Assembly (NCBI GenBank): GCA_943736015.1
Contig: OX031063.1
Span: 40,874,672-40,938,671, forward strand
Length of the DNA stretch: 64,000 nucleotides
Direction of reading: 5' to 3'
From: Tridacna crocea
Lineage: Eukaryota; Mollusca; Bivalvia; Cardiida; Cardiidae
A program made the position numbers and the translations under genes. Below are positions 48,115-61,215 of this stretch, in pieces; position 1 is the first letter of the stretch, and each line of letters opens with the position of its first letter. Under the pieces are notes generated by a model. That model worked only from the letters and a program-made list of their open reading frames with translations, was not told the origin of the DNA and ran no database searches.

Positions 48115-48235
48115 CAAGGTTTCCAACATTTGAAAGTAGACCAACTCCTGATTGGCTAAACCAACTGTTCTGTTACTTTAAGATTTAACAAATTCTGAAT
48201 GATGAGACTAAGAATGGTTGGTGAATAGGGAGCCT
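48115..48235. mobile_element. Foldback MITE (FB), copy 6
   Basis: tttgaaagtagaccaactcc, tgattggctaaaccaactgt, tctgttactttaagattta, gagactaagaatggttggtg. Left half shortened. Confidence 0.65.
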
Positions 48236-48299
48236 GGTTGTGGTAACCCGTGTCCGTAACAGTACCTAAAGTGGCGACTTTCTTAAAAACCCAAGTTTT

Positions 48300-48600
48300 G
48301 CTTTTTTTTTTTTTTTTTTTTTTGGGGGGGGAGGGGGGGTCAAGGTTAAGATATCTCTTTGTCGGACAGTGTAGTCCAAGATCAGATAGCACAGAATGTG
48401 CATTTTGATCTACACTGTAAGTCGCGCATAGCAGCCTGAGATGTAACCTGCTTCATAGTTGAAATTTCCAGCCATAAGTGAAAAAAACATTTTTTTAAAT
48501 TCTTTTCATCGGTAAACTCTGTCCTTATCGGAAAATGCTGGTCCAAGATCAGACTGCACATTGTGTGCAGTCTGATTTTGATCTAAACTGGGTGCGTGAA
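48300..48600. mobile_element. Poly-T/G tract and two M2 hairpins
   Basis: T23-G8 run at about 48302-48338; hairpins at 48363-48420 (gacagtgtagtccaagatca) and 48541-48590 (gtccaagatcagactgcaca, ttgtgtgcagtctgatt). Confidence 0.7.
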
Positions 48601-48609
48601 GTTAGCAGT

Positions 48610-51600
48610 AAGTTCGATAATCGGAGTTCGATATTCAATGTCAAAATGAATATGCTGATGAGTTAAATTTCATGCCGCAGTAAATTCGCTTTTTTTTCAA
48701 ACTCAAGGGATAGTTACGAACATTTATGAATCCCGATTCGAATATCGATATGAATTTCGTGCCAGCAGCAGATTCGCGTTTTTTTATGTATGGGCTTATA
48801 GATGGTGTAGGAGTTCGAATATAGATATGAATATCGAAATGAATTTCATGCCAGCGGCAGATTCGGGTTTTTTATGTACGGGCTTATATATGGTGTATGA
48901 GATTGAATATAGATATGAATATCGAAATGAATTTCATGCCAGCAGCAGATTCGCGTGTTTAAATGTATGGGCATGTGGATGTCTATGAGATCGAATATAG
49001 ATTTGAATATCGAAATGAATTTCATGCCAGCAGCAGATTCGCGTTTTTCTTATGTATGGGCTTAGGGATGGTGTATAAGATATAATATAGATTTGAATAT
49101 CGAAATGAATTTCATGCTAGCAGCAGATTCGCGATTTTCTATGTACGGGCTTGTGGATGTCTATGAGATTGAATGTAGATTTGAATATAAAAATGAATTT
49201 CATGCCAGCAGCAGATTCGCGTTTTTCATGTATGGGCTTATGGACGGTGTAGGAGATCGAATATAGATTTGAATATCGAAATGAATATCTTGCCAGCAGC
49301 AGATTCGCGTTTTTTAATGTATAGGCATGTGGATGTCTATGAGATTGAATATAGATTTGAATATCGAAATGAATTTCATGCTAGCAGCAATTTCGCGTGT
49401 TTAAATGTATTGGCATGTGGATGTCTATGAGATCGAATATAGATTTGAATATCGAAATGAATTTCATGCCAGCAGCAGATTCGCGTTTTTCTTATGTATG
49501 GGCTTAGGGGTGGTGTATAAGATATAATATAGATTTGAATATCGAAATGAATTTCATGCTAGCAGCAGATTCGCGATTTTCTATGTACGGGCTTGTGGAT
49601 GTCTATGAGATTGAATGTAGATTTGAATATAAAAATGAATTTCATGCCAGCAGCAGATTCGCGTTTTTCATGTATGGGCTTATGGACGGTGTAGGAGATC
49701 GAATATAGATTTGAATATCGAAATGAATATCTTGCCAGCAGCAGATTCGCGTTTTTTAATGTATAGGCATGTGGATGTCTATGAGATTGAATATAGATTT
49801 GAATATCGAAATGAATTTCATGCCAGCAGCAGATTCGCGTTTTTTATGTATGGGCTTATGGACGGTGTAGAAGATCGAATATAGATTTGAATATCGAAAT
49901 GAATATCATGCCAGCAGCAGATTCGCGTTTTTTTAATGTATAGGCATGTGGATGTCTATGAGATTGAATATAGATATGAATATCGAAATGAATTTCATGC
50001 CAGCAGCAGATTCGCATTTTTTTTATGTATATTATTGAATAAAGATTTCAATATCGAAATGAATATCATACCAGCAGCAGATTCGGGATTTTGTATGTGT
50101 GGTCTTATGGATGGTGTAAAGGATCGAATATAGATTTGAATATCGAAATGAATTTCATGCCAGCAGCAGATTCGCGTTTTTTTTTATGTACGGGCTTGTG
50201 GTTGTCTATGAGATTGAATATAGATTTGAATATCGAAATGAATTTCATGCCAGCAGCAGATTCGCAATTTTGTATATATGGGATTTTGGATGGTGTCTGA
50301 GATCCAATATAGATTTGAATATCGAAATGAATTTCATGCCAGCAGCAGATTCGCGTTTTTCTTATGTATGGGCTTATGGATGGTGTATAAGATATAATAT
50401 AGATTTGAATATCGAAATGAATTTCATGCTAGCAGCAGATTCGCGATTTTCTATGTACGGGCTTGTGGATGTCTATGAGATTGAATGTAGATTTGAATAT
50501 AAAAATGAATTTCATGCCAGCAGCAGATTAGCCTTTTTTTAGGTAGGGGCATACGGATGGTGTATAAGATCGAATATAGATTTGAATATCGGAATGAATT
50601 TCATGCCAGCAGCCGATTCGCGATTTTCTTATGTATGGGCTTATGGATGGTGAATAAGATCGAATATAGATTTGAATATCGAAATGAATATCATGCCAGC
50701 AGCAGATTCGCGATTTTGTATGTTGGGCTTATGGATGGTGTATAGGATCGAATATAGATTTGAATATCGAAATGAATTTTACGTCAGCAGCAGATTCGCG
50801 TTTTTTATGTATGGGCTTATAGATGGTGTATGAGATTGAATATAGATATGACTATCGAAATGAATATCATGCCAGCAGCAGATTCGCCTTTTTTTATGTA
50901 CGGGCATATGGATGGTGTATGACATCGAAAATAGATATGAATATCGAAATGAATTTCATGCCAGCAGCAGATTCGCGATTTTCTTATGTATGGGCTTATG
51001 GATGGTGAATAAGATCGAATATAGGTTTGAATATCGAAATGAATTTCATGCCTGCAGCAGATTCGCGATTTTGTATGTATGGGCTTATGGATGGTGTATA
51101 GGATCGAATATAGATTTGAATATCGAAATGAATTTTACGTCAGCAGCAGATTCGCGTTTTTTATGTATGGGCTTATAGATGGTGTATGAGATTGAATATA
51201 GATATGACTATCGAAATGAATATCATGCCAGCAGCAGATTCGCCTTTTTTTATGTACGGGCATATGGATGGTGTATGACATCGAAAATAGATATGAATAT
51301 CGAAATGAATTTCATGCCAGCAGCAGATTCGCGATTTTCTTATGTATGGGCTTATGGATGGTGAATAAGATCGAATATAGGTTTGAATATCGAAATGAAT
51401 TTCATGCCTGCAGCAGATTCGCGATTTTGTATGTATGGGCTTATGGATGGTGTATAGGATCGAATATAGATTTGAATATCCAAATGAATTTCATGCCAGC
51501 AGCAGATTCGTGTTTTTCTTATGTATGGGCTTATGGATGGTCTATAAGATCGAATATAGATTTGAATATCGAAATGAATTTCATGCCAGCAGCAGATTCG

Positions 51601-54600
51601 CGTTTTTTATGTACGGGCTTATATATGGTGTATGAGATTGAATATAGATATGAATATCGAAATGAATTTCATGCCAGCAGCAGATTCGCGTTTTTCTTAT
51701 GTATGGGCTTAGGGATGGTGTATAAGATATAATATAGATTTGAATATCGAAATGAATTTCATGCTAGCAGCAGATTCGCGATTTTCTATGTACGGGCTTG
51801 TGGATGTCTATGAGATTGAATGTAGATTTGAATATAAAAATGAATTTCATGCCAGCAGCAGATTCGCCTTTTTTTAGGTAGGGGCATATGGATGGTGTAT
51901 AAGATCGAATATAGATTTGAATATCGGAATGAATTTCATGCCAGCAGCCGATTCGCGATTTTCTTATGTATGGGCTTATGGATGGTGAATAAGATCGAAT
52001 ATAGATTTGAATATCGAAATGAATATCATGCCAGCAGCAGATTCGCGATTTTGTATGTTGGGCTTATGGATGGTGTAAATGATCGAATATAGATTTGAAT
52101 ATCGAAATGAATTTCATGCCAGCAGCAGATTCCCGTTTTTCTTATGTATGGGCTAATGGATGTTGTGTAGGATCGAATATAGATTTGAATATCGAAATGA
52201 ATTTTACGTCAGCAGCAGATTCGCGTTTTTTATGTACGGGCTTATAGATGGTGTATGAGATTGAATATAGATATGACTATCGAAATGAATATCATGCCAG
52301 CAGCAGATTCGCCTTTTTTTATGTACGGGCATATGGATGGTGTATGACATCGAAAATAGATATGAATATCGAAATGAATTTCATGCCAGCAGCAGATTCG
52401 CGATTTTCTTATGTATGGGCTTATGGATGGTGAATAAGATCGAATATAGATTTGAATATCGAAATGAATTTCATGCCTGCAGCAGATTCGTGCTTTTCTT
52501 ATGTATGGGCTTATGGATGGTGTATAGGATCGAATATAGATTTGAATATCGAAATGAATTTCATGCCACCAGTAGATTCGTGTTTTTCTTATGTATGGGC
52601 TTATGGATGGTGTATGAGATCGAATATAGATTTGAATATCGAAATGAATTTCATGCCAGCAGCAGATTCGCGATTTTTTATGTATGGGCTTATGAATGCT
52701 GTATAAGATCGAATAAAAATTTGAATATCGAAATGAATTTCAAGCCAGCAGCAGATTCGCGTTTTTTAATGAATTGGCTTATGGATGGTGTATAAGATCG
52801 AATATAAATTTGAATATCGAAATGAATTTCATGCCAGCAGCAGATTCGCAGTTTTTAATGTTTGGGCATGTGGATGTCTTTGAGATTGAATATAGATTTG
52901 AATATCGAAATGAATATCATGCCAGCGGCAGATTCGCGATTTTTTATTTATGGGAATATGGATGGTGTATGAGATCGAATATAGATATGAATACCGAAAT
53001 GAATTTCATGCTAGCAGCAGATTCGCGTTTTTCTTATGTATGGGCTTATGGATGGTGTATAAGATATAATATAGATTTGAATATCGAAATGAATTTCATG
53101 TTAGCAGCAGATTCGCGATTTTCTATGTATGGGCTTATGAATGTTGTATAAGATCGAATACAGATTTGAATATCGAAATGAATTTCATGCCAGCAGCATA
53201 TTCGCGTTTTTCTTATGTATGGGCTTATGGATGGTGTATAAGATCGAATATAGATTTGAATATCGAAATGAATTTCATGGCAGCAGCAGATTCGCGTTTT
53301 TTTTTTATGGACGGGCTTGTGGATGTCTATGAGATTGAATATAGATTTGAACATCGAAATAAATATGCCAGCAGCAGACTCGCGTGTTTCTTTTTTTATG
53401 TATGGGAATAAGGATGGTGTATAAGATCGAATATAGATATGAATATCGAAATGAATTACATGCCAGCAGCAGAGTCGCGTTTTTTTTATGTATGGGTTTA
53501 AAGATGGTGTATAAGATCGAATATAGATTTGAATATCGAAATGAATTTTATTCCAGCAGTAGATTCGCGTTTTTTTTTTATTGTATGGGCATGTGGATGT
53601 CGATGAGATTGAATATAGATTTGAATATCGAAATGAATATTATGCCAGCAGCAGATTTGTGATTTTCCATGTATTAAAATATGGATGGTTTATGCAATCA
53701 AATATAGATATCGAAATGAATTTCACGCCAGCAGCAGATTCGCTTTTTTTAATGTATAGGCATGTGGATGTCTATGAGATTGAATATAGATTGACTGTCG
53801 AAATGAATATCATGCTAACAGCAGATTCGCGATTTGTTATGTATGGGAATATGGATGGTGTATGAGATCGAATATGAATATCATGTCAGCAGCAGATTCG
53901 CGTTTTCTTATGTATCGGCATATGGATGGTTCATGAGATTGAATATAGATATGAGCATCGAAATGAATTTCATGCCAGCAGCAGATTCTTGTTTTTTTAT
54001 GTATGGGCATGTGGATGTCTATGAGATTGAATATAGATTTGAATATCGAAATGAATATTATGCAAGCAGCAGATTCGTGATTTTCCTTGTATTAGAATAT
54101 GGATGGTGTATGCAATCGAATATAGATATCAATATCGAAATGAATTCATGCCAGCAGCAGATTCGCTTTTTTTAATGTATGGGCATGTGGATTTCTATGA
54201 GATTGAATATAGATTTGAATATCAAACTGAATATCATGCCTGCAGCAGATTCACGTTTTTTTATGTATGGGAATAAGTATGGTGTATGAGATCGAATATA
54301 GATTTGAATATTGAAATGAATTTCATGTCAGCAGCAGATTCGCGATTTCCTATGTATGGGTATATAGATCTGAATATTGAAATGAATTTTATGCCAGCAG
54401 CAGATTTCCGTTTTTTTCTGTATGGGCATGTGGATGTGTATGAGATTGAATATAGATTTGAATATCGAAATGAATATCATGCCAGCAGCAGATTCCCATT
54501 TTTTTCTGTATGGGAATATGGATTGTTTATCACATCGAATATAGATTTAACTATAAAAATGAATTTCATGTCAGCAGCAAATTTCGCGATTTTCTGTGTA

Positions 54601-57300
54601 TGTGAATATGGATGGTGAATGAGATTGGACATAGACTTAAATATCGAAATGAATATCATGCCGGAAGCAGATTCGCATTTTCTAATATTTGGGTATGTGG
54701 ATGTCTATGAGATCGAATATAGATTTGAGTATCGAAATGAATTTCATGCCAGGAACAGATTTGCGTTTCTTTCATGTATGGCATGAGGAAGGTGTATCAA
54801 GTGGAATGTAGATTTGAATATCGAAATTAATTTCATGCCAATAGCAGATTTGCATTTTTTTCTTTTATGGCTTAAGGAAGTTTTATCAAGTTGAATGTTG
54901 ATTTGAATATTGAAATGAATTTACATACCAAAAGCAGATTTGCGTTTTGTTTTATTTGGAGCATAAGGAAGGTGTATCAAGTCGAATGTAGATTTGAATA
55001 TCGAAATGAATGTCATCCCAGCAGCAGATTCACATTTTTTGATGTATGGCATAAGGAAGGTGCATCAAGTTGAATGTAAATTTGAATATCGGAATGAATT
55101 TCATGCCCGCAGCAGATTCTTTTATGGCATAATGAAGGTGCATTGAATCGAGTGTAGATTTGAATATCGAAATGAATGTCATGCAAGCAGGAGATTCGCG
55201 TTTTTTTCAGGTATGCCACAAGGAATGTGTATCAAGTCGTATGTAGATTTGAATATCGAAATGAATTTCATGCCGACTGCAGATTCGCTTTTTGTAAATG
55301 TGTGCCATAAGGAGGGTGTGTCAAGTCGAATGTAGATTTGAATATCGAAATGAATTGCATGCCAGCAGCAGATTCGCCTATTTTTATGTATAATTTTATG
55401 GATGGCTTTTGAAATCAAATGCCGATTTGAATATTGAAATGAATATCATGCGAGCAGCGAATTTGCCTGTTTTTATAGGAACATGGATGACGTACGAAAT
55501 CGAATGTAGATTTGAATATTGAAATGAATGTCTTGCCATCAGCAGAATCACGAATTCTCTGTATCGACAGGCTGCTGGTGTGTGCAATCGAACATATACA
55601 TGTACATGTATTTGAATATTAAAATGGATTTCATGCTAGCAGAAGATTTGAAAAAATTCTGTACGAGTATTAGATTTGCTTATGAAATCCAATTTAGAAT
55701 ATCGAACTAAATTTCATGCTAGCAGCAAATTAGCTAAAATTTATGTATGTGCATGAAGATGATACGTGGAACAGAATGTAGATATGGATATCGAACTTAA
55801 TTTCATGCAACCAGCAGATTCGGAAAAAGAAACTTTGTAAGGGCATGAAAGTGATGAATGAAATCGATCGTACATTTGAAAATCGAACTGCATTTCGTGA
55901 TAGCAGCAGATTCGCTAAAAACTCTGTACTGGCGTGAAAGTAATGCATGAAACCGAATGCATGTTTGAATGTTGATCTGAATTACATGCTAGGAGCAGAT
56001 TCGCTAAACTTTTTGAACGGACATAAAGACTGTGTAATGCAATTAAACGTAGATTTGAAGGCTGAGCTGAATTCCTTGCGGTAATCTTTCTATACAGTCA
56101 TGAAGATAGATCATTAATCTGAAATGGGATTTCAATTTTGAACTGAATTTCATGCTAGCAGAAGATTCGGTTAAATTTCTAAATGGTCATGTAGATGGAT
56201 TACTTCGTCGAATTAAGATTTTATTTTTCAACTGAATTCCATGCTAGTAGCAGAGACAAAAAAAAATCTGTATTTTGGTATGAAATTCAAAACAGATTTC
56301 ACTATCGAAATGAATTTCATGCAAGCAGCAGATTCGCCGATGTATGTATGGACACTGCGATTTTGTATGGAATTGAATATAGAGTTAAATGTCGAACAGA
56401 ATCTTAGGGGGTAATAGCGGATTCGCCAATATTTTTTTCGCGGGCTGTAGATGATGTTTGAAATCGAATGTAGGTTTGAATATCGAACTATATGTCCGTG
56501 AGCAGCAGATTCGCCAAAATTTCTGCACGGGCCCGTAGATGATTTATCACATCGAATGTAGATTCGAATGTTGAAGTGAGGTTCATGTTAGCAGTATATT
56601 CGGAAGAAAATCTATATTGACATATTAATTGTTTATGCAAAAAAATGTAGGTTTGAATATCGAAGTGAATTTTCTATTTGCAGCAGAATTGAAAAAAAGT
56701 CAACATGAGGATGTAGATAATGAATGAAGTGGAATGTTAATTTAGGCACGAAGATGGCGTTTCAAATGAAGAATGGGTTTTCAATAAGCAAAAATATCTG
56801 TAAATTTGCAACAATATCCATATGGACATATGTATGATATTTAGAATCAAATATCATCTGAAATATTTATCTGAATAACACGCAAAAAGCCGATTCGCAA
56901 AAATAGCAACATTGGCATTTAAATATTGATATGATTTCATGACAGCAGTAAATTCTTTACAGAAAAATTACCCACACTTATAATTTTTATAAGAAATTTA
57001 ATATCTATTGAATACAGATATCAATTTTATGCAAACAACGGATTTGCAAAATTTCCATATTGTCATATAGGCAATATGTATACAGATGGGGTTTAACACG
57101 GAATAAAGATTTTGAATGTTATACTAGATGTATAATATGGTTACGTATAATTTCTCTGCGGACATGAAAATAGTCTATCAGATCAAATATAGAATTAATG
57201 ATTTATAAGAGTTTTAAGTCGACAGCTGATCCATGAAATCTTTAAATTTGAATATGTAAACAGTTTATGAAATCGAATAAAGATTTTAGCAACGGTTTGA
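48610..57300 (+). repeat. Satellite array S89, about 8.7 kb, unit about 89 bp
   Basis: Unit: a conserved 51 bp block, gaatatagatttgaatatcg, aaatgaatttcatgcc, agcagcagattcgcg, then a T-run and a spacer of about 38 bp. Two spacer types alternate: tatgggcttatggatggtgt and tataggcatgtggatgtcta. The block itself contains three 12 bp sub-repeats, each beginning GAAT. Units are 85-95% alike from about 48.74 to 54.4 kb and decay to scraps by 57.3 kb. Frames run through several units (for example 51268-51732) but shift with unit length, so they are not a gene. Confidence 0.95.
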
Positions 57301-58200
57301 AAATAATGTCAGTGGCATTTCGGTGAAAAGCAGCTTCAATTTGTGAACATTTTATCCTGTCTTATATGGAATTTTGTGGTATCTTTTAAGGGGTTGCTAA
57401 GTAGAGCACTTCTATTGGTATTGATTGATCGATCGCTCGATTGATTAATTGATTGATTAATCGGGTGATTGAGAGATTATTTATTTTATAAATATATATT
57501 CACTTGCTCACTCGATGCATTTATTATGGGCGTATGTTCATTTGTCCATTTATTCTTTTGTTCCATGTTTTTGTTTGTTCCATTTTTTGACCTTACATTT
57601 CGTTATTGTTGCAAAGTTCCAAAATCTGATTGTCATATTTTTTGTAAGTGCCATTTTCTGGTTTTAATCTAGTTGTGCAATGTTTCTCATTCTAACCATT
57701 GCTGAATACTTCTTTTTTCCCTTCTTTTCTGTTGTATATACAGAATGTCATTAATGTTATTAAAATGCTCACCGATTTGGCTGAAAAACGATGAGAATTA
57801 CAAGAATGGAATGCGCATGTATAGTGTGTGTACAATCTAGTACTGACGCGAGTTTCATGCGAGCAGCAGATTTCCAAACGACATTGTATTTGCATATATA
57901 TTTCTTAAACCAGATCGGAACCTAGGCAGATCGGGAATTTACCAAGGCAAATCCGGAATCTACCTATACCAAATTAGAATTTTAATTTTGTGTAGACCAA
58001 AAAAGATTCTTTTAAGATCTTTTTAAATCTTGTTAATCCACATGTGTTTACAAATGAGATGTATTTTTAATTAAAGCAATTTATTTGTTTTTCCCACATT
58101 AGCTCCTTTTCCCTCGTTGCATTTTGTTTTTTTCTAAAGTGCAAACATTCAAAATTTAAACTTACTCAGAATTTCTCATGAAAACTTCCTCTATGCTGGG
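57301..58200. other. No gene; stray satellite scrap
   Basis: AT-rich. gagtttcatgcgagcagcag at 57849 is a lone satellite piece. cagatcggaacctaggcaga with atctacctatacc at 57912-57970 is a small imperfect palindrome. Confidence 0.5.
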
Positions 58201-58520
58201 GTTTAAGGTAGTACCATTCTAATGAAAAACAGTTGTTTCCACAATATTATTATCCTTATAAATTTCCTGTGGTTTAAAATGATTATTATTGTAATGCTTT
58301 GACCGAGCCACTTTTTCCTTTTTTTTCCACCTTAGAATTATCACTTATAAATCAAAAGCCACTCTATTCTCATTACAAAAGGAGATAATAATTAACCCCT
58401 TTAAGAAAACTAACAAAAATATCATCATTTAAAGATAGACAACAAATAAATTTCTGGTCGGTTAGAAATGTGCAAAAATATTATATCAGTATAAATCCTA
58501 ATAAGAAATTTTATCCCATG
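58200..58520 (+). repeat. Dispersed repeat R5, copy 2
   Basis: Partner of 23440-23760. Confidence 0.6.
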
Positions 58521-58601
58521 TTGCATTAGAAGTGTTAGGATGGTAATACCTTAAGTTAATTAAGATTGTTTATATGTAGTTGCACCATATCAAACGTAAA
58601 T

Positions 58602-58655
58602 ATGTTCCAGTTTGGTCTAAGCAGACTGCGGAGCTGTCTAGCCAAACTGGAACTA
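58602..58655. repeat. Hairpin gttccagtttggtct
   Basis: gttccagtttggtctaagca pairs with ctagccaaactggaac (about 16 bp arms). The left arm word recurs at 58677 (ttccagtttggtcttggcag). Confidence 0.7.
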
Positions 58656-58734
58656 TATTTTGATCTAGGCAGAATTCCAGTTTGGTCTTGGCAGATTCTG
58701 GATCTGCTAAGATTCAAGTTTTGACTACAACATA

Positions 58735-58810
58735 TACATACAAATGGTGTATGAAGTCGAATTACGATTTGAATATCAAAGTGAATTTCATACTGAGTAG
58801 GATACATAAA
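58735..58810 (+). repeat. Single degenerate S89 unit
   Basis: gtatgaagtcgaattacgat, ttgaatatcaaagtgaattt catac match the unit core. Confidence 0.6.
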
Positions 58811-58954
58811 AATTTCAACGCGGACATACAGATGGTATATGCAAACGAATATATTTAGACAAGTGATTTCACCAAACAAACTAGTTATGAAATGAAACCA
58901 AACATAATGCCGACGACCAGATCAATTATAAAGGTTTTGACAAACTGCCTTTCT

Positions 58955-59275
58955 TGATTGGACCAGCCCGCATTGCTCAGGTGCTAGAGCATACCTGAAT
59001 TGTAAACGTCAAGCGTTTAGTTATTATATGCTGAGAGTTCAAACCCCACGGCTGACCATCTATAATTACCAATCGTCTTTTGGATGAGACGTTAAACCGA
59101 TTTCCCGTGTGACGGTGCCATAAACCGATCAGGTTAAAGAACAGGGCGTAACTTAGGGTGGTTGTAACCTGTATGTTGCACTATCTCTCGGAGCAAAACT
59201 AACAGTCTTCAGGAGACGTTGCCCATATGGGAAACCGGTGGTGACAACAAATAAACGCAAATTCATCAATCTTTC
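58955..59275 (+). mobile_element. tRNA-headed SINE with ggatgagacgttaaacc core, copy 1
   Basis: A box gctcaggtgctagagcatac, B box gagttcaaaccccacgg, then cttttggatgagacgttaaa and ccgatttcccgtgtg. This core is conserved among SINEs of many animals (possibly the Nin-DC domain; recollection, not verified). Tail ends near acaacaaataaacgcaa. Confidence 0.75.
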
Positions 59276-59304
59276 TCAGTTGGCCTGCGGGTGTAATGCA
59301 GAGA

Positions 59305-59525
59305 AATGATCTTCCCTACAAGATGACCCATGAGTTATTTCACTACATAGAGGAATGGCCCGGGTCATTATTCTACGTAGAGAAATGACCCCTGAGGGTT
59401 ACGTACAATAATGACCCACCTCATTTCTCTACGTAGTGAAATGACCCAAAATGACCCATGGGTCATTTCTCTATGCAGTGAAATGACCCATGTGTCATTT
59501 TATAGGGGAGAGTCATTTCTCTGTA
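59305..59525. repeat. Palindromic word cluster gggtcatttctctac
   Basis: atgaccc and gggtcat with tctctacgtagagaaat between them recur at least six times in both orientations (59320, 59365, 59405, 59445, 59460, 59490). A hairpin tctctacgtagtgaaatgac can form from several pairs. It sits exactly between the two SINEs. Confidence 0.75.
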
Positions 59526-59770
59526 TTACATCGGCAAAGCTCAACTTGTAGAGAGTTGGACGTGTAAGCTTCAAGTCTTGGGGTCACATGAGGGTGTGGG
59601 TTCGAGCTCCATGGCTGGCTATCTAAGTATACTTATAGTCTTTCGAATGAGACGTTAAATTGAGGTCTCGTGTGGTAGTACTTTACACTGAGAGAAACAG
59701 GCTCAATTCAGTATGGGTTCTGTAACAAAATAAAAAAAAAGTCTTCAAGAGGTAGGCCCCGAAACATCCG
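59526..59770 (+). mobile_element. tRNA-headed SINE, copy 2
   Basis: A box caaagctcaacttgtagaga, B box gtgtgggttcgagctccatg, then tctttcgaatgagacgttaa and attgaggtctcgtgtgg. Tail contains an A run (aaaataaaaaaaaagtc). Confidence 0.75.
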
Positions 59771-60039
59771 TCTGTTTTGCTACCCCCTCTTTCCAAACGC
59801 ACACTAGTGCCTTCGGCTGTCAGGTAACGCCAAATGTATTCCAATGCACTGCGTAACACTTTTAACAAGCCGACAACGGTCCTGACTTGAAAAAAAAAAC
59901 AAAGTTTTGCGCATGTTTTCAAGCGCATGTTTCCATGATTTTTCAAATGCGACCCAGTGCAGGATCGTAAGAAGTCGTATTTTTATAGTATTAGGTAACA
60001 TTTGGTATTTTAACTCAAATTATTAAATTTGTATTTAAT

Positions 60040-60150
60040 GAATTAGAAACATTGTGGGAAAAGGAGAAAGTCCCGGTTACCAACATTTTCACATTTTCCA
60101 CAGGAACCGTCTCCCGCAGGATCGTCAAATTCGGAATTATGTAGTTTAAT
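60040..60150 (+). mobile_element. M1 MITE remnant
   Basis: gaaacattgtgggaaaagga, gtcccggttaccaac, ttttcacattttccacagg; ends lost. The only M1 piece to the right of the satellite. Confidence 0.6.
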
Positions 60151-60439
60151 TTTGATTATATACATGAATACATCTCCCCACGGAGCAATCTCAAAATGGT
60201 GCTTTTCACCAAGATGTTTCATAAGTGTACAAGGGCTTACTAGCGCTTTCTTCATGATTTCGGTAGAAACGAAGGCAAAAGGGCTTGCCTGCAGATCCAA
60301 AGATGGGTTTTAGATAGTATGGAACCATGAATATGTGAATTGTCGCCGTTATACACATCTCCCATGGCATTAATCACCACACGCTTGAATATAAAAACTG
60401 AATAAATCTCTGATCAGTTTAGGACTTCTATCTTATTTA

Positions 60440-60950
60440 GGCCCCAGTCACACCAAACTAGTTCTTAGAACATCTTACCCTACACTGACATAATCGGAAA
60501 ACGGGTTGCGGGTAGAACGTGTATTTTTTGCCTGATAATACCTAAAGCCCCTGTCTTACAAAACGTGTTCATAGAAAGTCTTAACCCGGTCAACAAAATC
60601 GTAAAATGGGGTGCGGTCGGGAAAGGACGTGTAATTTCTGTAAAACGCAAACGCACTGCCATTTGATGCCCGATTACACCGCGACGGGAACGAAGTATTG
60701 CAGGTCCGTTCGTAGTATATAAGTGTCGTTCTAAGTACATTGTCAATTCGTCTAATACAGGAAGGGTTGGACGGAAAAGAAATGTGCAGGCTCGAAGTTC
60801 TGGAGCACCTTTCCCGTCCTAACCTGTCTATTAAGTTCGTAAACAGATCGTGATAGGTTGCTTATACATTCACTCCGTTCGAAACCAGTTTAAGTCCGTT
60901 TTGCAAGTAATTTCGGAACGGAGTGAGAACGAGTTTGTGTGACGAGGGTA
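60440..60950. mobile_element. TIR element T5, about 510 bp, non-autonomous
   Basis: ggccccagtcacaccaaac at the left is inverted at the right as gtttgtgtgacgagggta. Inside, tcggaaaacgggttgcgggt, agaacgtgta-type words recur (60495, 60600), as does cgtaaac/cgtaaaat. No transposase. Confidence 0.6.
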
Positions 60951-60975
60951 TTACCTACAGTTCGTGATAAACTAG

Positions 60976-61090
60976 TTAGGGCAAGTTGTCTCAGAATTTG
61001 GGGCGAGTTGTCTTTTGAAGATGGGGCTAATTGTCTTGGGGCGAATTTTTTGTGGAGCCAGTTGTCTTTGGGGTAAGTTGTCTTAGACTC
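60976..61090 (+). repeat. Short tandem repeat ggggcgagttgtctt
   Basis: About six imperfect units: gggcaagttgtctcag, ggggcgagttgtctt, ggggctaattgtctt, ggggcgaatttttt, gagccagttgtcttt, ggggtaagttgtctt. The word style resembles the ends of T3 and T4, without a partner end. Confidence 0.7.
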
Positions 61091-61139
61091 GACAAGTGAT
61101 ACTAGTTTCATGGCTCAACTCATTCGCCAAACTCTCAAT

Positions 61140-61215
61140 TTCATAAATGTAAATTGTTTATGATTCGAATAAAGATTTCATCAGCGATTTAAATCTCATG
61201 TCAGCAGCAGATCGA
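61140..61215 (+). repeat. Single degenerate S89 unit
   Basis: gattcgaataaagatttcat and aaatctcatgtcagcagcag match the satellite core. Confidence 0.55.

Noticed and set aside
50186..54659. Many overlapping ORFs with repeated MVYKIEYRFEYRNEFHASSR-like peptides
   Set aside because: They follow the 89 bp satellite unit, shift frame with each change of unit length and occur in several frames. They are products of the repeat, not a repeat protein gene.
48610..57300. Regularly spaced repeats resembling a CRISPR array
   Set aside because: The conserved block is too long (51 bp), the spacers are only two recurring types, and the DNA is eukaryotic with introns and SINEs.
60480..60746. 88 aa minus-strand ORF
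   Set aside because: It lies wholly inside TIR element T5 and follows its repeated words.
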